Assembly: GCA_964604705.1 (NCBI GenBank)
Contig: CAZSAP010000008.1
Location: forward strand, 88,563-152,562
Direction of reading: 5' to 3'
Source of the DNA: JAAXVQ01 sp964604705
Lineage (GTDB): Bacteria > Oederibacteriota > JAAXVQ01
DNA: 64,000 nucleotides
The translations under genes were made by a program, and so were the position numbers. Below are positions 61,601 to 64,000 of the stretch, in pieces. Position 1 is the first letter of the stretch. Each line of letters begins with the position of its first letter. The notes below the pieces were generated by a model, which was given only the letters and a program-made list of their open reading frames with translations, was not told the origin of the DNA and did not search any database.

Positions 61601-64000
61601 TTCCTTTTCGGGCCATATCCGCGTAACGCGCCATGGAGGGAAGATTAAAAAACTTAAGCAACGGATCCACCAGTTGTTGGAACCAACGATGTGCATAACG
61701 CTCGTGAGCCACAAAAACCCAATTGGGTTTTTCCAGCAACGTGCCTTCGTAATCACGTACAAATCCGTCGTTAGGATCGTAACTGGCTACGGGTGTAAGC
61801 AAATCCCAGGTCTTCCCCTGCTTCTGCATCCGTGCTATTTCACGTCCAACGTAGGTTACCTTGGCCACGGACATGAGGAAATGCGGAATGGCTACCGGCA
61901 GGAAGAGCGGTTGAGCCAAGCCTACAGATAACAAGCCAATGGCAACCGCCACGTTGGCAAACGTCCCTGCGAGATTCAGCGGCTGGCGGCCCTGCAATTG
62001 TTTTCGTGCACCGGAAGTAATCGACAACGGCAATGCAAAAGCAAAACCTCGTACAATCGCTTTCCCCAAAATCCCCACCCGACCAACGGCCCGACGCACC
62101 CCACGGATTATTGCACCCGGAGACCACGAGATTATGAGCGTTATGATAGGAAATAAGGCCAACGGCACAAACATCAACAACCCCATTAAACGATGTTGGC
62201 CAACACTCGTTAAAACACCTACCATCCCCACGCCCATGTGTACCCACGAATTGCTAAGTAATTCACGCCAAGAAATGGTTTTGGATAAACCACTTTGAGG
62301 CACCCATGCTTTTAGCGCTGTGCTTTTAAAAAAATTGGGTACAACTGTATCTTTAATAAAAATGGTTGCACTTAACGAAATAAACAGCGGGGACAAAACC
62401 ATCATTTTCAACCAATTCAGTACACCATGCCCAACTTCTCTTCCACTCTTGGTCAACGGAATACTGGTTAAAATTCCAACCCCCATACCCAAAATCAACC
62501 AAGCCCAATAGAACCCGCCATGCATGGATGCAAACATGAGCAGTAAAGAATTCAACAGCAATAGCGGTGCCGTGACATATTTCTCGCTAACTTTCCACAA
62601 TATATATTTATCGATAAAATCGGATCTGTTCTCCACCATGCGACCCATTTCATCCGGAATTTTATTTTTAAATAAGACAAACGTCTGTCGATTTCCACTC
62701 CACCAACGAGTCCACTGTTTTTTCAGCAATAAAAAATTGCTGGGAATTTCTTCGTAACTTTCCACATCGGATACATAAGCCGTTTTTACAAAAAAGCTTT
62801 CCACAATATCATGACTTAAAAACCCTTCTTGAATCTTCCCCTGAATGCCGTTAAGAAAACGATCGATTTCCCAACCGGCTCCGTGTCCGACAAAATGAAT
62901 GCGCCCTAACGCTTTCCATTGAATAGACCTTCTTCCCGGAAACATTTTCAAAAAGGAATCTGTAAGCTGTGTCAGTATCGAAGCATTGGGATTGCCAATG
63001 TTCAGTGCGCCTTGGAAGATGACAAAAGGTTGGTTTGCTGGATGCGACATTTTACCCACCAACTTGGTCAGACTTCCAGACGGCCAAACCGTATCGGAAT
63101 CACCTAAAGTAAAATAACCCGCATCGGCAATAGCCGCGGTATTTCCTAAAACTTCATCAAAAACTTTGCCTGCGGGCATGCTTGGAAAACGTGAATCCGA
63201 TTTAATGGTTCCATCATTTTTGGCCGATTGTTTAAGCCAAAGCATAAAATGCATATATCCGCCGCGTTTTTTCTCCCAATTATTCACCGAATCATCCCGA
63301 TGAATATAAAAAATTCGATCAACCCCATATTTCGCCTGCAACGCCAAGATCCGTTCTCTTTCAAGGCTATGCACCGGTTCCGGTGACGTACTCATGACGA
63401 CCCATTTAAAATTCGGATCCTGATTTTGTTCCAAAGAAGGAATCAAGTTATCATCAAAAAAGCTCAATTCATTTTCTGTGCGGAAAAGTACGGGGTAATA
63501 GACCACCGTTTTTAGCGAAGCGGGAATACCATTGCTGAACTCGTAGCCTGGTAATAATTTCGGTTTGGAATTGCCGAATAATACAAGCCCCAACAAACTA
63601 TCTAAAAAAATTCGATTAACGACAAACATATTCGCCAACAAGGTTATCCCAATGACCAAGGGTGTTTTTTCCCAATTAAATTGAAATGCTGTACTCGCTG
63701 AAATAATGGCCGAAAGTATGATCGAGGACCATATGAACAAATATCCTTGTTTGTCCAACACTCTTTGTTTAACCCGCGCCATCATATTACTAAAAAATCC
63801 CCAGACGCGGGCAAAGGTCCCGGGTGAGACCACGGCCGCGCTTCCGGCCGTCAGCAGAAACGCGTACGGCCCGGACAGCAAGGCACTCCGCACCGCCACC
63901 CCGCTGAGCGCCACTGTCCCGGTTCCGAGCAACTTCGTCTCATTGGCTTCGGCCACGCTCTTGGTCAGGATCGCGATCTCATGCGTCTGCCCCAAGGCCA
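37686..64000 (-). CDS. Giant multidomain membrane protein of at least 8769 residues (5' end outside window)
   Basis: One open frame of 26.3 kb, no internal stop, ending at TAG 37686-37688 and continuing past the window edge; the first possible start (TTG 63995) is just an internal codon. By size it exceeds 0.95 MDa. Approximate order by residue: GT2/OpgH-like synthase with TMs (135-690), HERYAH membrane module (690-840), helical solenoid (840-1310), zincin (1310-1450), CPBP-like TMs (1500-1690), CMP-kinase-like (1800-2030), GGDEF-like (2040-2240), second membrane module (2680-2830), intact CPBP protease (2930-3075), GGDEF-like (3090-3330), CMP-kinase-like (3680-3820), membrane/zincin and CPBP-like (3840-4220), tandem GT35-like (4240-6215), then membrane modules alternating with cysteine-peptidase-like, HD-GYP, NagB and PP2A-like domains (6220-8380), and an unrecognised end. 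An envelope or glycan role is inferred only. Confidence 0.85.
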   Translation of the reverse strand, partial: ALGQTHEIAILTKSVAEANETKLLGTGTVALSGVAVRSALLSGPYAFLLTAGSAAVVSPGTFARVWGFFSNMMARVKQRVLDKQGYLFIWSSIILSAIISASTAFQFNWEKTPLVIGITLLANMFVVNRIFLDSLLGLVLFGNSKPKLLPGYEFSNGIPASLKTVVYYPVLFRTENELSFFDDNLIPSLEQNQDPNFKWVVMSTSPEPVHSLERERILALQAKYGVDRIFYIHRDDSVNNWEKKRGGYMHFMLWLKQSAKNDGTIKSDSRFPSMPAGKVFDEVLGNTAAIADAGYFTLGDSDTVWPSGSLTKLVGKMSHPANQPFVIFQGALNIGNPNASILTQLTDSFLKMFPGRRSIQWKALGRIHFVGHGAGWEIDRFLNGIQGKIQEGFLSHDIVESFFVKTAYVSDVESYEEIPSNFLLLKKQWTRWWSGNRQTFVLFKNKIPDEMGRMVENRSDFIDKYILWKVSEKYVTAPLLLLNSLLLMFASMHGGFYWAWLILGMGVGILTSIPLTKSGREVGHGVLNWLKMMVLSPLFISLSATIFIKDTVVPNFFKSTALKAWVPQSGLSKTISWRELLSNSWVHMGVGMVGVLTSVGQHRLMGLLMFVPLALFPIITLIISWSPGAIIRGVRRAVGRVGILGKAIVRGFAFALPLSITSGARKQLQGRQPLNLAGTFANVAVAIGLLSVGLAQPLFLPVAIPHFLMSVAKVTYVGREIARMQKQGKTWDLLTPVASYDPNDGFVRDYEGTLLEKPNWVFVAHERYAHRWFQQLVDPLLKFFNLPSMARYADMARKGKVTAGYIIVNELLGEFFAQALDFVAAPWAMWAVSRDRDREVREDAQVQLDRAITRLVNRPQLSDREYTDILRRVERLLRIRDLGKVLAESQSTQLLEWHRYLWKAYLDSFGINESPDQRSTIAAVYRLLLLERPNALASVMLDDLSKTVEPRARLGLEGILAESWDMRFSSQLLERLLNETKRDYFLRPGWPARQQIMGVFKKLVNPSRLLEERERREFVQFVQNDIVVYNEKIKELDSQATQKKAAGLDERPLLRDVTALTENVKIRLEILSMFASAQDWDRLFPFFIELAQRRDWHPMLEGAVSGTLAELVGRYGKRLAPHIATGEATLMNAVLAKMDLRFSAEDKVVFDHALREEAMPGELVQAFNLPSREPKRAAYFLLLRHKNNTSLLKTIIQDTHAPFYARVHAFHLFTVQFLQTPADVYAFEQLRAVLDGKDGQIAAFVDSLLSDAGRVDLLMKDTWLQDEDAKMISTALWLDVTLAHPELPVQRLFAPMAQRIQGSSVAEYGNNLDDEFGIGGGLVSKSAEPMRFLLLALVHEMGHNVLTFGYDFKAEGMKQRGIHEFLADLLARIFAERHGVNTVDFERVLQFTEAYEMTKALDYRGAEEHEIGRGQDLVLRTELQKRGQAWDLDHLLNAALAVLANKKNHAPKLAVIVELMVRQYHAPVGQVVIYEKGKVIAEDTSTSSATKSDTEETGDYGFQRLLSPKQFARILDEFAKRSGSILREYYVLGRISKPRNLGERILYRLGEPLLGAPSWEWIFSLPILSAVMLGAVWPVALGVGLAASVLFAMLHPNKTIWSRIGLASLGLVLGGVMVLPALVLGPSLFSLGLGIVLNIMTHSANNFFQTPAGHPVRIWLRQQYASFKKFLLRGEPRDTSRWLLPQKTSPVLLMVDTIILITLAFAVLPNLVALIFFLVPLSAPLIRESQKNRVGFFASMWRELAWPNRRVAGTVMVLGGLVLILGPALLLGGLTTVAGMILLLSTAVVLFTWGLNFYFRTKMIITLDGPDVSQKRDIAMQVSKHYGYSFMDTGLMYRALALKISRKFPNIQSPRAVEMIVTKHLEEFRKTQINMSFDGPKDSLRIRMDGEDITDKIVGQPTAQWMQDVIALSSRLGRSPEVTYFIRDLIRSEARKNNVVVSGQNMGSQLDRWAKIKFYVTGDLKARAEHYLRTSINTEPTLPQVTMAMTEMRRQEIADRSRPLAPLKPIGDAEIIDSARESDAAVKVQTLIAERSSVFYALKLRLDRLKLQTTSRMLTRSEGDMIKRERLAEDGDMWMAVSDVDGLSAMNLLYGKGVVNVGLDDIQKARLDGIRLPSVRKMARNSVSIREGGDEASVILDQTLKPQEVQQVLDSMRVQVKSTLYKKYMILELEGFKENRENVEGLKAAVARLNMEFNSPTLFRVVNDDVYGVRVMMQVRWPEATPDFYIYRLEQEINKAGIVGKVTRFNVPEVLNAENRARLSDLNLGYLSEGYFWMPTISAGATKAERALSKERAELLQARWSRGLLTREDLEEWLEATTRRAGDYLHEAKQKAGKDAVEVDYLVDEWLQAENIEPQILMDSRLHEMIKTEALLYDDNNVLRDPTGQHSYDGLVPWALSTSALREFVKERLGVLAEKAQFNPELFISRAPPTTGPDKIHIVAITPEKTYLVELEGEYYGDQLESVARENIGRQLVDDNQKRPPTQRLNADGIREKLEAQMAGYVLGQRDGKTTYKFSMLNNAISYATADEMIQAPHLILADLAVQKKFSNTLKTKGMEVALPELMAALEFPINERYGNPIKLALTGVVSEMSTQQAAQRGMGRLFRDVYIASLAKQGKITTYDETLLAPARATLKERAIERWNKMIQEYGAQTEDLVAHKARELISALEKHDANRIKELLKFYQNLSLPGALATSAISLGIFALTAALPLASILGGAMLVLSLAKVGWTASRLRSLYGKDWLAHWTQPLGTYDPISRTMVDTKTGATIDTAPLLVVAHDHYAHKWVQSFVDTVLSFFKMPTLADYTNAALNGDKSLGYYFWNVFVSEILAHALDFVAVPAAWVKTYRAEPTQAAFVLSTFAMVGIGLLIGLLPLATAASGIVFIGALTVINLNLILKPETSRVEEAVEGERTPGSLLPESFNEENRAGVTLEFALWDHYAPWMPNILRRAVEELLFRVIPFVLMFGVGAASLPLMLAIPVVTFGMIFLALHRGKQWGVGQWLAALGITTVITGVFFTIALWGIPVESLSTVLYLTPAVVVGNSVLAFVVSVFLHNLNNWVADRVPSLAWPKLTIGDKGSEKRLKIPQRSTGDRTLYSLLAKDQRVLLTAGTLDGISQMRAIYGPVVMQFLKEQVLLTVQKQLGEQAKVYHGDPNTFFILASGSRYAGEQGEEHLMTMLKSAQEYVAVFFARYYRADSIRADLRNWPEERRSTLIEGVYKYGGMLDFNAPGGQTLLILPNSARLAFEKEMSASGIFEGELRSTTFAPNRWSEFNHGFMFPLTLSMATVTSEYAKQRFKESHPEKKYVEPRELEMELVGWAVSNLEQVAQVAGSSLVRENPEVVWNSGASREVSLRVITNPDQWLVAAQTAFAEYMALLEKARHRQLMALTAQLEAQDEDEAKAAAFEIMRRYKLEPGTFERLDLKTLATVLKRIRGGMEQRPESNVLQRLLTGVTKEWGNRFAGEREKKFYDTQAAMIAHLRTLIHPVRRERERRVLVDSLLGFQVKTPTAALASGEFTGVESFRARVKSIYSIFENVRTNWHRYYPAKQSNQFTVSDFTYDTIMKIVQDVVGVSLRVHGNVDFDSLMTDLVQYLKNAGYNVIGVDGKNVTIEENEPGQYHIEFGPSDRYTDLKVRLGASANLEFGGEVQIFTSELGMLYDALTRPKYVVKKQNKLQEVGWLITIDGPLGREKYDAARLLGAHLNYRVLDMGMIFRALAWVAKTEGVQVTDEAKLAKFLRSLKLDFKGEQILYRSKDIRPYLQNMDAQALMDYISQNDKAQEYVQRLIRSNVSSKRAILVGQAASLWAPNADVKFWLNPAIGIEAPEGKPVATPTSPVEGAVVLMGKETKEIVSGMVDTLVEEILNRGLAKTIWSLPVVVGVSTAASVVVTGISLFTGLLTGGVLLGLPFFLPGIVTFGLVLAFGLSQFAYVLALSENELVNGSRWATLRTWMGASTRLAVTPQGQGVTDYLYSSLIQVSTNPLVNVLRQAIQAHERVHQQYQGRFTEVLATLAEVPVLVKGMAGVLVSSLSGVVESLRAPGESTTVSGVSKLLRLEVFDAATGAVNWAKAFWAMLLETTGVAFVAALLTHVSSQWLGVSGISAWVSVGLPALGLALFHGSQVLVFDQVKKQYRQVPRTLQHVLQLLGLTAVMSGAVFVGMSLGALGLFGLGPVLGLVLGMALGAAVAVLFHNVWSAVFTRIFPGLAAGIALEGGGTVQETERQTETTARGADTSSKPATLDDYTVVSLQFEAGLDRGLLDKLNAWIGKNMSRFLAQLTMTGGLGALMHDLIVGWKKNGVDVMGVHPLYNDKIKGIVSGMPELPAGKTLGDMIREVLHRTDITYSFTLDWTGFIGDSEKAKAIDGKEIFVDVYDAQTKVGKAPQYYLDAYYMDGDRKVFVFDELYPDNDYRDVHMAAYNEAAQRLVLELQKRNQIKQKVLFVENEVFVSLPKNHFPNAVRHHINHTVWKPGIYRPREKSFRLLGYHENERTNVIRDGKIAIDEYIAQKADVVTGVAIYEHTPVLKDGVFPLYQHKVAHVNQNGLRNTNGALVEQWQGQELRDLINVNKKKLGLKEESGDEALFNALQQPQNKVLLETFQARNESIKAFYALELMMWLAENQKQPMGGSGWLEGVLKKAEMDLGQVQAVHDRYQKLLKKAGRNEKGWAELDRELGKLKDALLETPMVSNVRRQVAYKGPDKYKQMLKQFAEWDKEGLENFKKSGTKLIIGGRTFGPDARGLFDELKSMAQKLGLEDQFAFIENYNIEEAPIIFKGVSATVMLSDEFLEASATSMMKAVTDGGLLIGVWGGAEPELFNILDTTTGKYVDVLETGISHDELAAGLKSGRYQITNGYLVEYANDEKSGEEMGGRRPSVGSLIGTFLRLGNEFKQNAIRRDRIFQALATTPKVDIERSQARAHKFLWEETIRTKEENTKFIETVQVPSEARVDVLIGIGGSFTWKTSKPVSSTPGLRGFLNGYYQVRAQGKDGEETVKRHAQSGDILNYLEYLTGVSPYLKPLHDRLSEWKTQAAAVKTETERLQLNLKAIDWVEKVAEQQEQLARSEGQALRQALLPKIMEETKTSLNGLFNGPVDNIFWKIAPEIFIPAKLTPTLQGFYNNYVTISGRSDRIMPRVLAYMASKGEVGDLVQHVQKAIQRYVPETQQTALKQYMENLVAQIRYARNQKNVDEVVALNQELMNLVKEWASAAQAQALVQTNIAKAPQNDNRQGASPLDEFTVVSLQFEAGLDRGLLDKLNAWIGKNLSRFLAQLTMTGGLGALMHDLIVGWKKNGVDVMGVHPLYNDKIKGIVSGMPELPAGKTLGDMIREVLHRTDITYSFTLDWVGFTADSEKAKAMVGKEVFVDVYDAQTKVGKAPQYYLDAYYLDGDRKVYIFDELYPDNDYRDIHMAVYNEAAQRLVLELQKRNQIKQKVLFVENEVFVSLPKNHFPEAVRHHINHTVWKPGIYRPKSKSFRLLGFHESERTNVIRDGKIAVDEYIAQKADVVTGVAIYEHTPVLKDGVFPLYQHKVAHVNKLGMRNTNGALVEQWRGAELQELIDATKKQLGIKTDAGDEELFNTLQETKHQGLRETFQVRNESVKALYALDLLIWLSENQKQDMGGSGWLAGVMKKAGMNVEQAAAVREKYQALIKKALGNERGWAEIDREFGALREALLETPMVSNVRRQVAYKGPDKYRQLLKQFDEWDKEGLDKFKQSGTKLIIGGRTFGPDARGLFDELKGLAKKLGLENQFAFIENYNIEEAPIVFKGVSATVMLSDEFLEASATSMMKAITDGGLLIGVWGGAEPELFNILDTATGKYVDVLETGISHDELVAGIKTGKYKITNGYLVEYADKEKSGEEMGGRRPSAGSLLSTFLSLGNEFKQGAVRRERIYQALATTPKVDIERSQARAHKSLWEETVQNRETSREFVSAVQVPTEARETVLTKIGGQFTWKTSKLVTSTPGLRGFLNGYYQVRAQGKDGEETIKRHMRNGDVFNYLDFLTGESSYLLPLRTRLNELKSQAAAAKTEAERLQLNLQGIDWVEKVAEQLEQSELIKRQEARQALVPQIVSEVGESLYVLLNAPVGAFQWLRDDSINMLVETRPDLTGLYRTFMAIANSGELEATVMHHTMGSERFQQAGMEGGDIVAYVWGVVQNVLPKEQRRPLEDYLQRLTEDIKRARANADRETMLQLHIELMGMVGDLVTTNERLNAAYTSAKTGMRQQGPAMSVANALLSGSVFGVLSAFTGVWFLPVLVAGLFGAQVGLIVSLWKRQQATRAPDKRQSFLGWFVETRGGLMANTQYAGILPQYRQQAGWFVREWFRLHERVEARLPFQNLPVVGYAVNHLVASLTDPVTAIIASLIWGRSLLSNSQWNLPEFEIRQVKNVLREMRGTRPNPQVITQTLKDLAALDLKTGEARKYLVSELAILEEPGSGYMLEYMSAQDRDNFRYALDIVSAQFTTEARNPAAVEYERMTPARFDNMLQRVLTAKGQTLDKVPAEELARFHRVLGGINRNLQEMANDLRYPNLSGPAALVIAQQLRAHGFTATLWRFETMIVVETQMAGVKFYIDGTAGRVLRLDDQMFGPVVVPVTDVTQRASMVPVYLHQYRIAANGHARALESMDFRAADNLMQVREAIRQIRSNRLQQINSPFRTEHDPTSLIYFGSRSALFTRIMSVHNLLSMDRRNEVLKRGQAILDTHRTSLADLDKAEYVRNRWSPVLDQKVEGTIGELNALIAEVLQNDLKNASEARKADFKDWLLLTLLYRFDQSFSFSHSWWVGQIVAEMAAVFGKANKTQGYSREMLGTFQRAGWLHDMGKLLLPLELLHKIQRPNEQERALLQAHSRLGTRLLEGLGFSPEIVSGTRHHEWLDGKGYPVGMQGDQLADITRAITIADSYEAVISNRPYVTYYKDLLSILQELGEGSRQARPRYDAQWYAALDLIGQRQISENHFAVFEAETEPGVAVHDSPAMSVRNALLSGVVYGTLLALTGSWILPVVAALTFGAQIGLMISIWARFNAAQAPERQTSFLRWLAKTRGGLMANTKSGELFPQYRPYAGQFTQAWVKLHESVERLLPFRYIPLVGRVLNHLVASATDVLTGLGALALWGHNVMHDFHLSGLSVQGVGITVAKDYDAMSAEAAEAFAARVRELISEKGKAVIGFATGSTPEGMYKLLREHPEYYAIDWSKVVTFNLDEYIGLPANHPQSYRRFMQSQLFDHLPIPAENIHFLNGMGRNELEHAREVMKYEQAIRAEGGIDLQILGIGVNGHLAFNEPGTSFHARTRAVRLTDSTIQANARFFASPKDVPTRALSMGLGTILEARQWLLLGSGVNKATAIRQALEGDVSRQVPASAIRIHGNAHMIVDQAAAYTLSEENVRAGKRPAELEIIQAKSILQTMKGTYPNTVMITQGLLRLVHLNLQTATAKAFLRHELEGMLDRANGYSLAYISNSADRFNLGYGVEMVKAFYNPYRLFAPTEYEHMTTQKFDRMLERILRESDLTLSERQQEELVRFRKALEQIPQALTQLVNDVRYPHICGPCAQKISQVLQENGLPAQTYVAVGHVTIKTEVAGMEFILDGTGGRVFSFPEQAIAPVVVPVWDIKNHPERVPSYVRERQAKSASYYFMVDITEAAKSIIQQIREVIFQYLPGYRVRRAAELSTEEPLINQPYQLEGPQRQKQIMEVLVEIDKELIAPGSSQLPKIGVISDIHGDVQKFTLLLSDMLGQMMGYKGTLDYNRSIEFQLNEQGLSLKNLKGMIHINGDLVDRGSDSVKVLRMIQELQTLAPERVLFVMGNHDLAAMANLLGLHLPWYEGYNFYHDHEAEKLLEAHRSLEPENVNSAMWWTARLAEYNAEQKAFENSEAAKSFSARRTEFLDDYNTYSQRWNDQQKEAWEELVGSFVRISVPSPNVGLNGLGQTSEVWWQRVKQELIRGHEARRGIADDEELEAWDRAIDLVGEIVTLQETRLNQAMSEGRWWTRIFESINTQAYVTLEWLAKDWSSHKGWGEALIAEVNTLGLDGTKWTQANYPASPTLQAFAEFFQKNANFYLMDPYNNLTTHAWFPVDERNTIAMSFNHQRGSGRGIFKVLRELSSTIRKSKDDPKALAHALSVANQWYADKSTRIKPNDLQRYHAQGVGAIQRALKARNWFTGHNELSRLQLPFMTQDGAYAHFEVDKGMSAKLSAEGGYALIGPRGIAYRGFETATSTEIKEAPATVGKEGSIANVGVPAREYLLNMREALQEELQYIAQMTEPAMSLSNAIMSGVVYTAVGILSGIWFLPILPGVIFGAQIALVLEIWRAANAARTPETRQSLWAWFKATRGGVVATPSAQGIRAEYQAFAGTFTRTWFAWHERVEQFMPFKRIPGIGPSLNHLVVSLTDGFSALAAALVWGRNLLQPRTATETPAVEEVQEPTVVQSGALTATSEDMNRPLFGERSLGTRLIGYLLRSLLFTTSLQSAQPAQRLPLAGVTAFFQGALTLVKATLLYYLATRNAETTLTASEQALLARWLTDSQSDETARDLMAKYSVGQYDRPVEVKPLSELPWSSRAVTPFGRVETDARGLATLYLPSRFLQPRGAFQTYLMRMLIEQHMRDQRARSRQAVREVQDTLTVGWWNRALQRLWMLAFPMSYLRLQLGSDRSPLAQQLRENVNSPTVRAFRAWTLAPNERTQQNWLREMLQEIKRQPTLDARMASLGTLDRLSRRVSALQGMTAGAWSKGTGREVLVIPRMLFNPGALQGLLTDVMEGLPAVLDIRKFQRLKRPSLGMDQAS
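38810..39245 (-). repeat. Membrane module HERVE, copy 3
   Basis: PAMSLSNAIMSG, TRGGVVATPS, WHERVEQFMPF and NHLVVSLTDG. It precedes the C-terminal region of the giant protein. Confidence 0.8.
39440..40920 (-). other. Domain: PP2A-like calcineurin-fold phosphoesterase
   Basis: Residues ~7690-8185. SDIHGD (~7703), NGDLVDRG (~7761), GNHD (~7791) and, after a long insertion, WFTGH (~8144). Confidence 0.8.
41880..42620 (-). other. Domain: glucosamine-6-phosphate deaminase (NagB)
   Basis: Residues ~7125-7370. FATGSTPEGMYKLL, FNLDEYIGLP and GIGVNGHLAFNEPG match NagB, with catalytic acid and His conserved; the domain looks full length. Confidence 0.9.
42660..43105 (-). repeat. Membrane module HERVE, copy 2
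   Basis: PAMSVRNALLSG, TRGGLMANTK, LHESVERLLPF and NHLVASATDV. The motif is degenerate (HESVE) and it sits between the HD-GYP and NagB domains. Confidence 0.8.
43110..43650 (-). other. Domain: HD-GYP c-di-GMP phosphodiesterase
   Basis: Residues ~6780-6965. WLHDMGKLLLP (HD), RHHEWLDGKGYP (GYP) and TIADSYEAVISNRPY are intact, so hydrolysis of c-di-GMP is plausible. Confidence 0.88.
44895..45330 (-). repeat. Membrane module HERVE, copy 1
   Basis: About 145 codons: PAMSVANALLSG, two TM spans, TRGGLMANTQ, LHERVEARLPF and NHLVASLTDP. It recurs at 42660-43105 and 38810-39245. Confidence 0.8.
45331..48302 (-). repeat. GT35-like domain, tandem copy 2
   Basis: Second member of the tandem, with the same 991-codon period. 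It keeps EASATSMMKA, so PLP binding remains possible. Confidence 0.75.
48303..51275 (-). repeat. GT35-like domain, tandem copy 1
   Basis: 991 codons. VVSLQFEAGLDRGLLD opens it. FIENYNIEEAP and EASATSMMKAVTDGG match the glucan phosphorylase region that includes the PLP Lys. Head-to-tail with copy 2; the first ~700 residues are nearly identical and the last ~200 have diverged. Confidence 0.75.
52540..52960 (-). other. Domain: cytidylate kinase-like, degenerate (copy 2)
   Basis: Residues ~3680-3820. ITIDGPLGREKYDAARLLG and DMGMIFRALAW mirror copy 1, with an even more altered P-loop. Confidence 0.65.
54780..55200 (-). other. Domain: CPBP intramembrane metalloprotease (complete motifs)
   Basis: Residues ~2930-3075. 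EELLFR (EExxxR), FLALH (FxxxH) and LHNLNNW (HxxxN) occur in order on separate TM helices, as in CAAX protease/CPBP (Abi) proteins. Confidence 0.75.
58000..58600 (-). other. Domain: cytidylate kinase-like, degenerate P-loop (copy 1)
   Basis: Residues ~1800-1998. DTGLMYRALAL and GEDITDKI follow the CMP kinase pattern, but the P-loop reads DGPDVSQKRD instead of GxxGSGK, so ATP binding is doubtful. Confidence 0.7.
59640..60060 (-). other. Domain: zincin-type metalloprotease
   Basis: Residues ~1310-1450 of the giant ORF. LVHEMGHNVL (~1337) is HExxH, followed ~20 residues later by GIHEFLADLLARIF, a usual third-ligand helix. It appears catalytically competent. Confidence 0.7.
62590..63590 (-). other. 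Domain: OpgH/MdoH-like GT2 glucan synthase
   Basis: Within the giant ORF, residues ~135-470. LGDSDT (~298) supplies the metal-binding acid motif, LSHDIVESFF (~394) with VESYEEIPSNFLLLK matches the OpgH catalytic region, and QWTRWW (~427) is the QxxRW acceptor motif. Flanking TM helices fit a processive membrane synthase. Confidence 0.75.

Noticed and set aside
63993..63995. TTG as start of the giant ORF
   Set aside because: The frame stays open to the window edge and the sequence before it (Ala codon) is coding-like. There is no ribosome site, so this is an internal Leu codon.

Overview
The window reads as one contig of an anaerobic, Gram-negative-type bacterium. Lipoprotein signal peptides, an OpgH-like glycosyltransferase, a rubrerythrin/flavodiiron oxygen-defence operon, a sigma-54 activator, long Pro/Thr-rich surface proteins and two enormous multidomain membrane proteins all fit this. 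Gigantic proteins with repeated membrane modules and a ChaN/TraB-like head are, from general knowledge, typical of Omnitrophota-like candidate phyla. That placement is an inference. No rRNA is present to test it. There is no CRISPR array, insertion sequence, integrase or phage module.

Layout. 1-4029: a MarR-controlled flavoprotein and metallo-hydrolase operon, a lone receiver protein, an XRE regulator, a HAD phosphatase and a PilZ protein. 4422-6110: a Thr/Pro-repeat secreted protein. 6229-12960: a 2243-residue exported membrane protein with two CPBP-like membrane modules and two methyltransferase-like domains. 13360-16909: a CheD-like protein lacking the catalytic Cys, an HDOD protein and an EF-G-like GTPase. 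16979-20744: an M18 aminopeptidase, a second Thr/Pro-repeat secreted protein and a diguanylate cyclase. 20845-24673: a PerR-like regulator, rubrerythrin, FAD oxidoreductase, flavodiiron protein and rhodanese, tightly packed with ATGA overlaps. 24786-26263: Hsp20 with a sigma-54-type promoter, and an MBL hydrolase. 26351-29619: a SAM-I riboswitch-led metX-metW-lipoprotein-nifU-like-nudix operon. 29651-33853: a GT4-like fragment, a rhomboid protease, and an NtrC-type regulator with a lipoprotein. 33978-34235: tRNA-Gly and tRNA-Cys. 34249-37404: a TPR protein with a GspA/ExeA-like ATPase.

The right 26 kb (37686-64000, minus strand) is one uninterrupted reading frame of at least 8769 codons whose 5' end lies outside the window. 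It strings together an OpgH-like GT2 synthase, a zincin, CPBP-type intramembrane protease modules, two degenerate CMP-kinase domains, two degenerate GGDEF-like domains, two tandem GT35 (glycogen phosphorylase)-like domains of 991 residues per period, a HD-GYP domain, a full NagB, two cysteine-peptidase-like domains and a PP2A-like phosphoesterase. These are separated by a recurring membrane module. It is the most unusual object in the window. With the 2243-residue protein it may belong to one family of module-shuffling giant envelope proteins.

Domain names come from motif recognition by eye. Residue positions inside the two giant proteins are approximate. Promoters were read as -35/-10 matches with 16-18 bp spacing and have not been tested.
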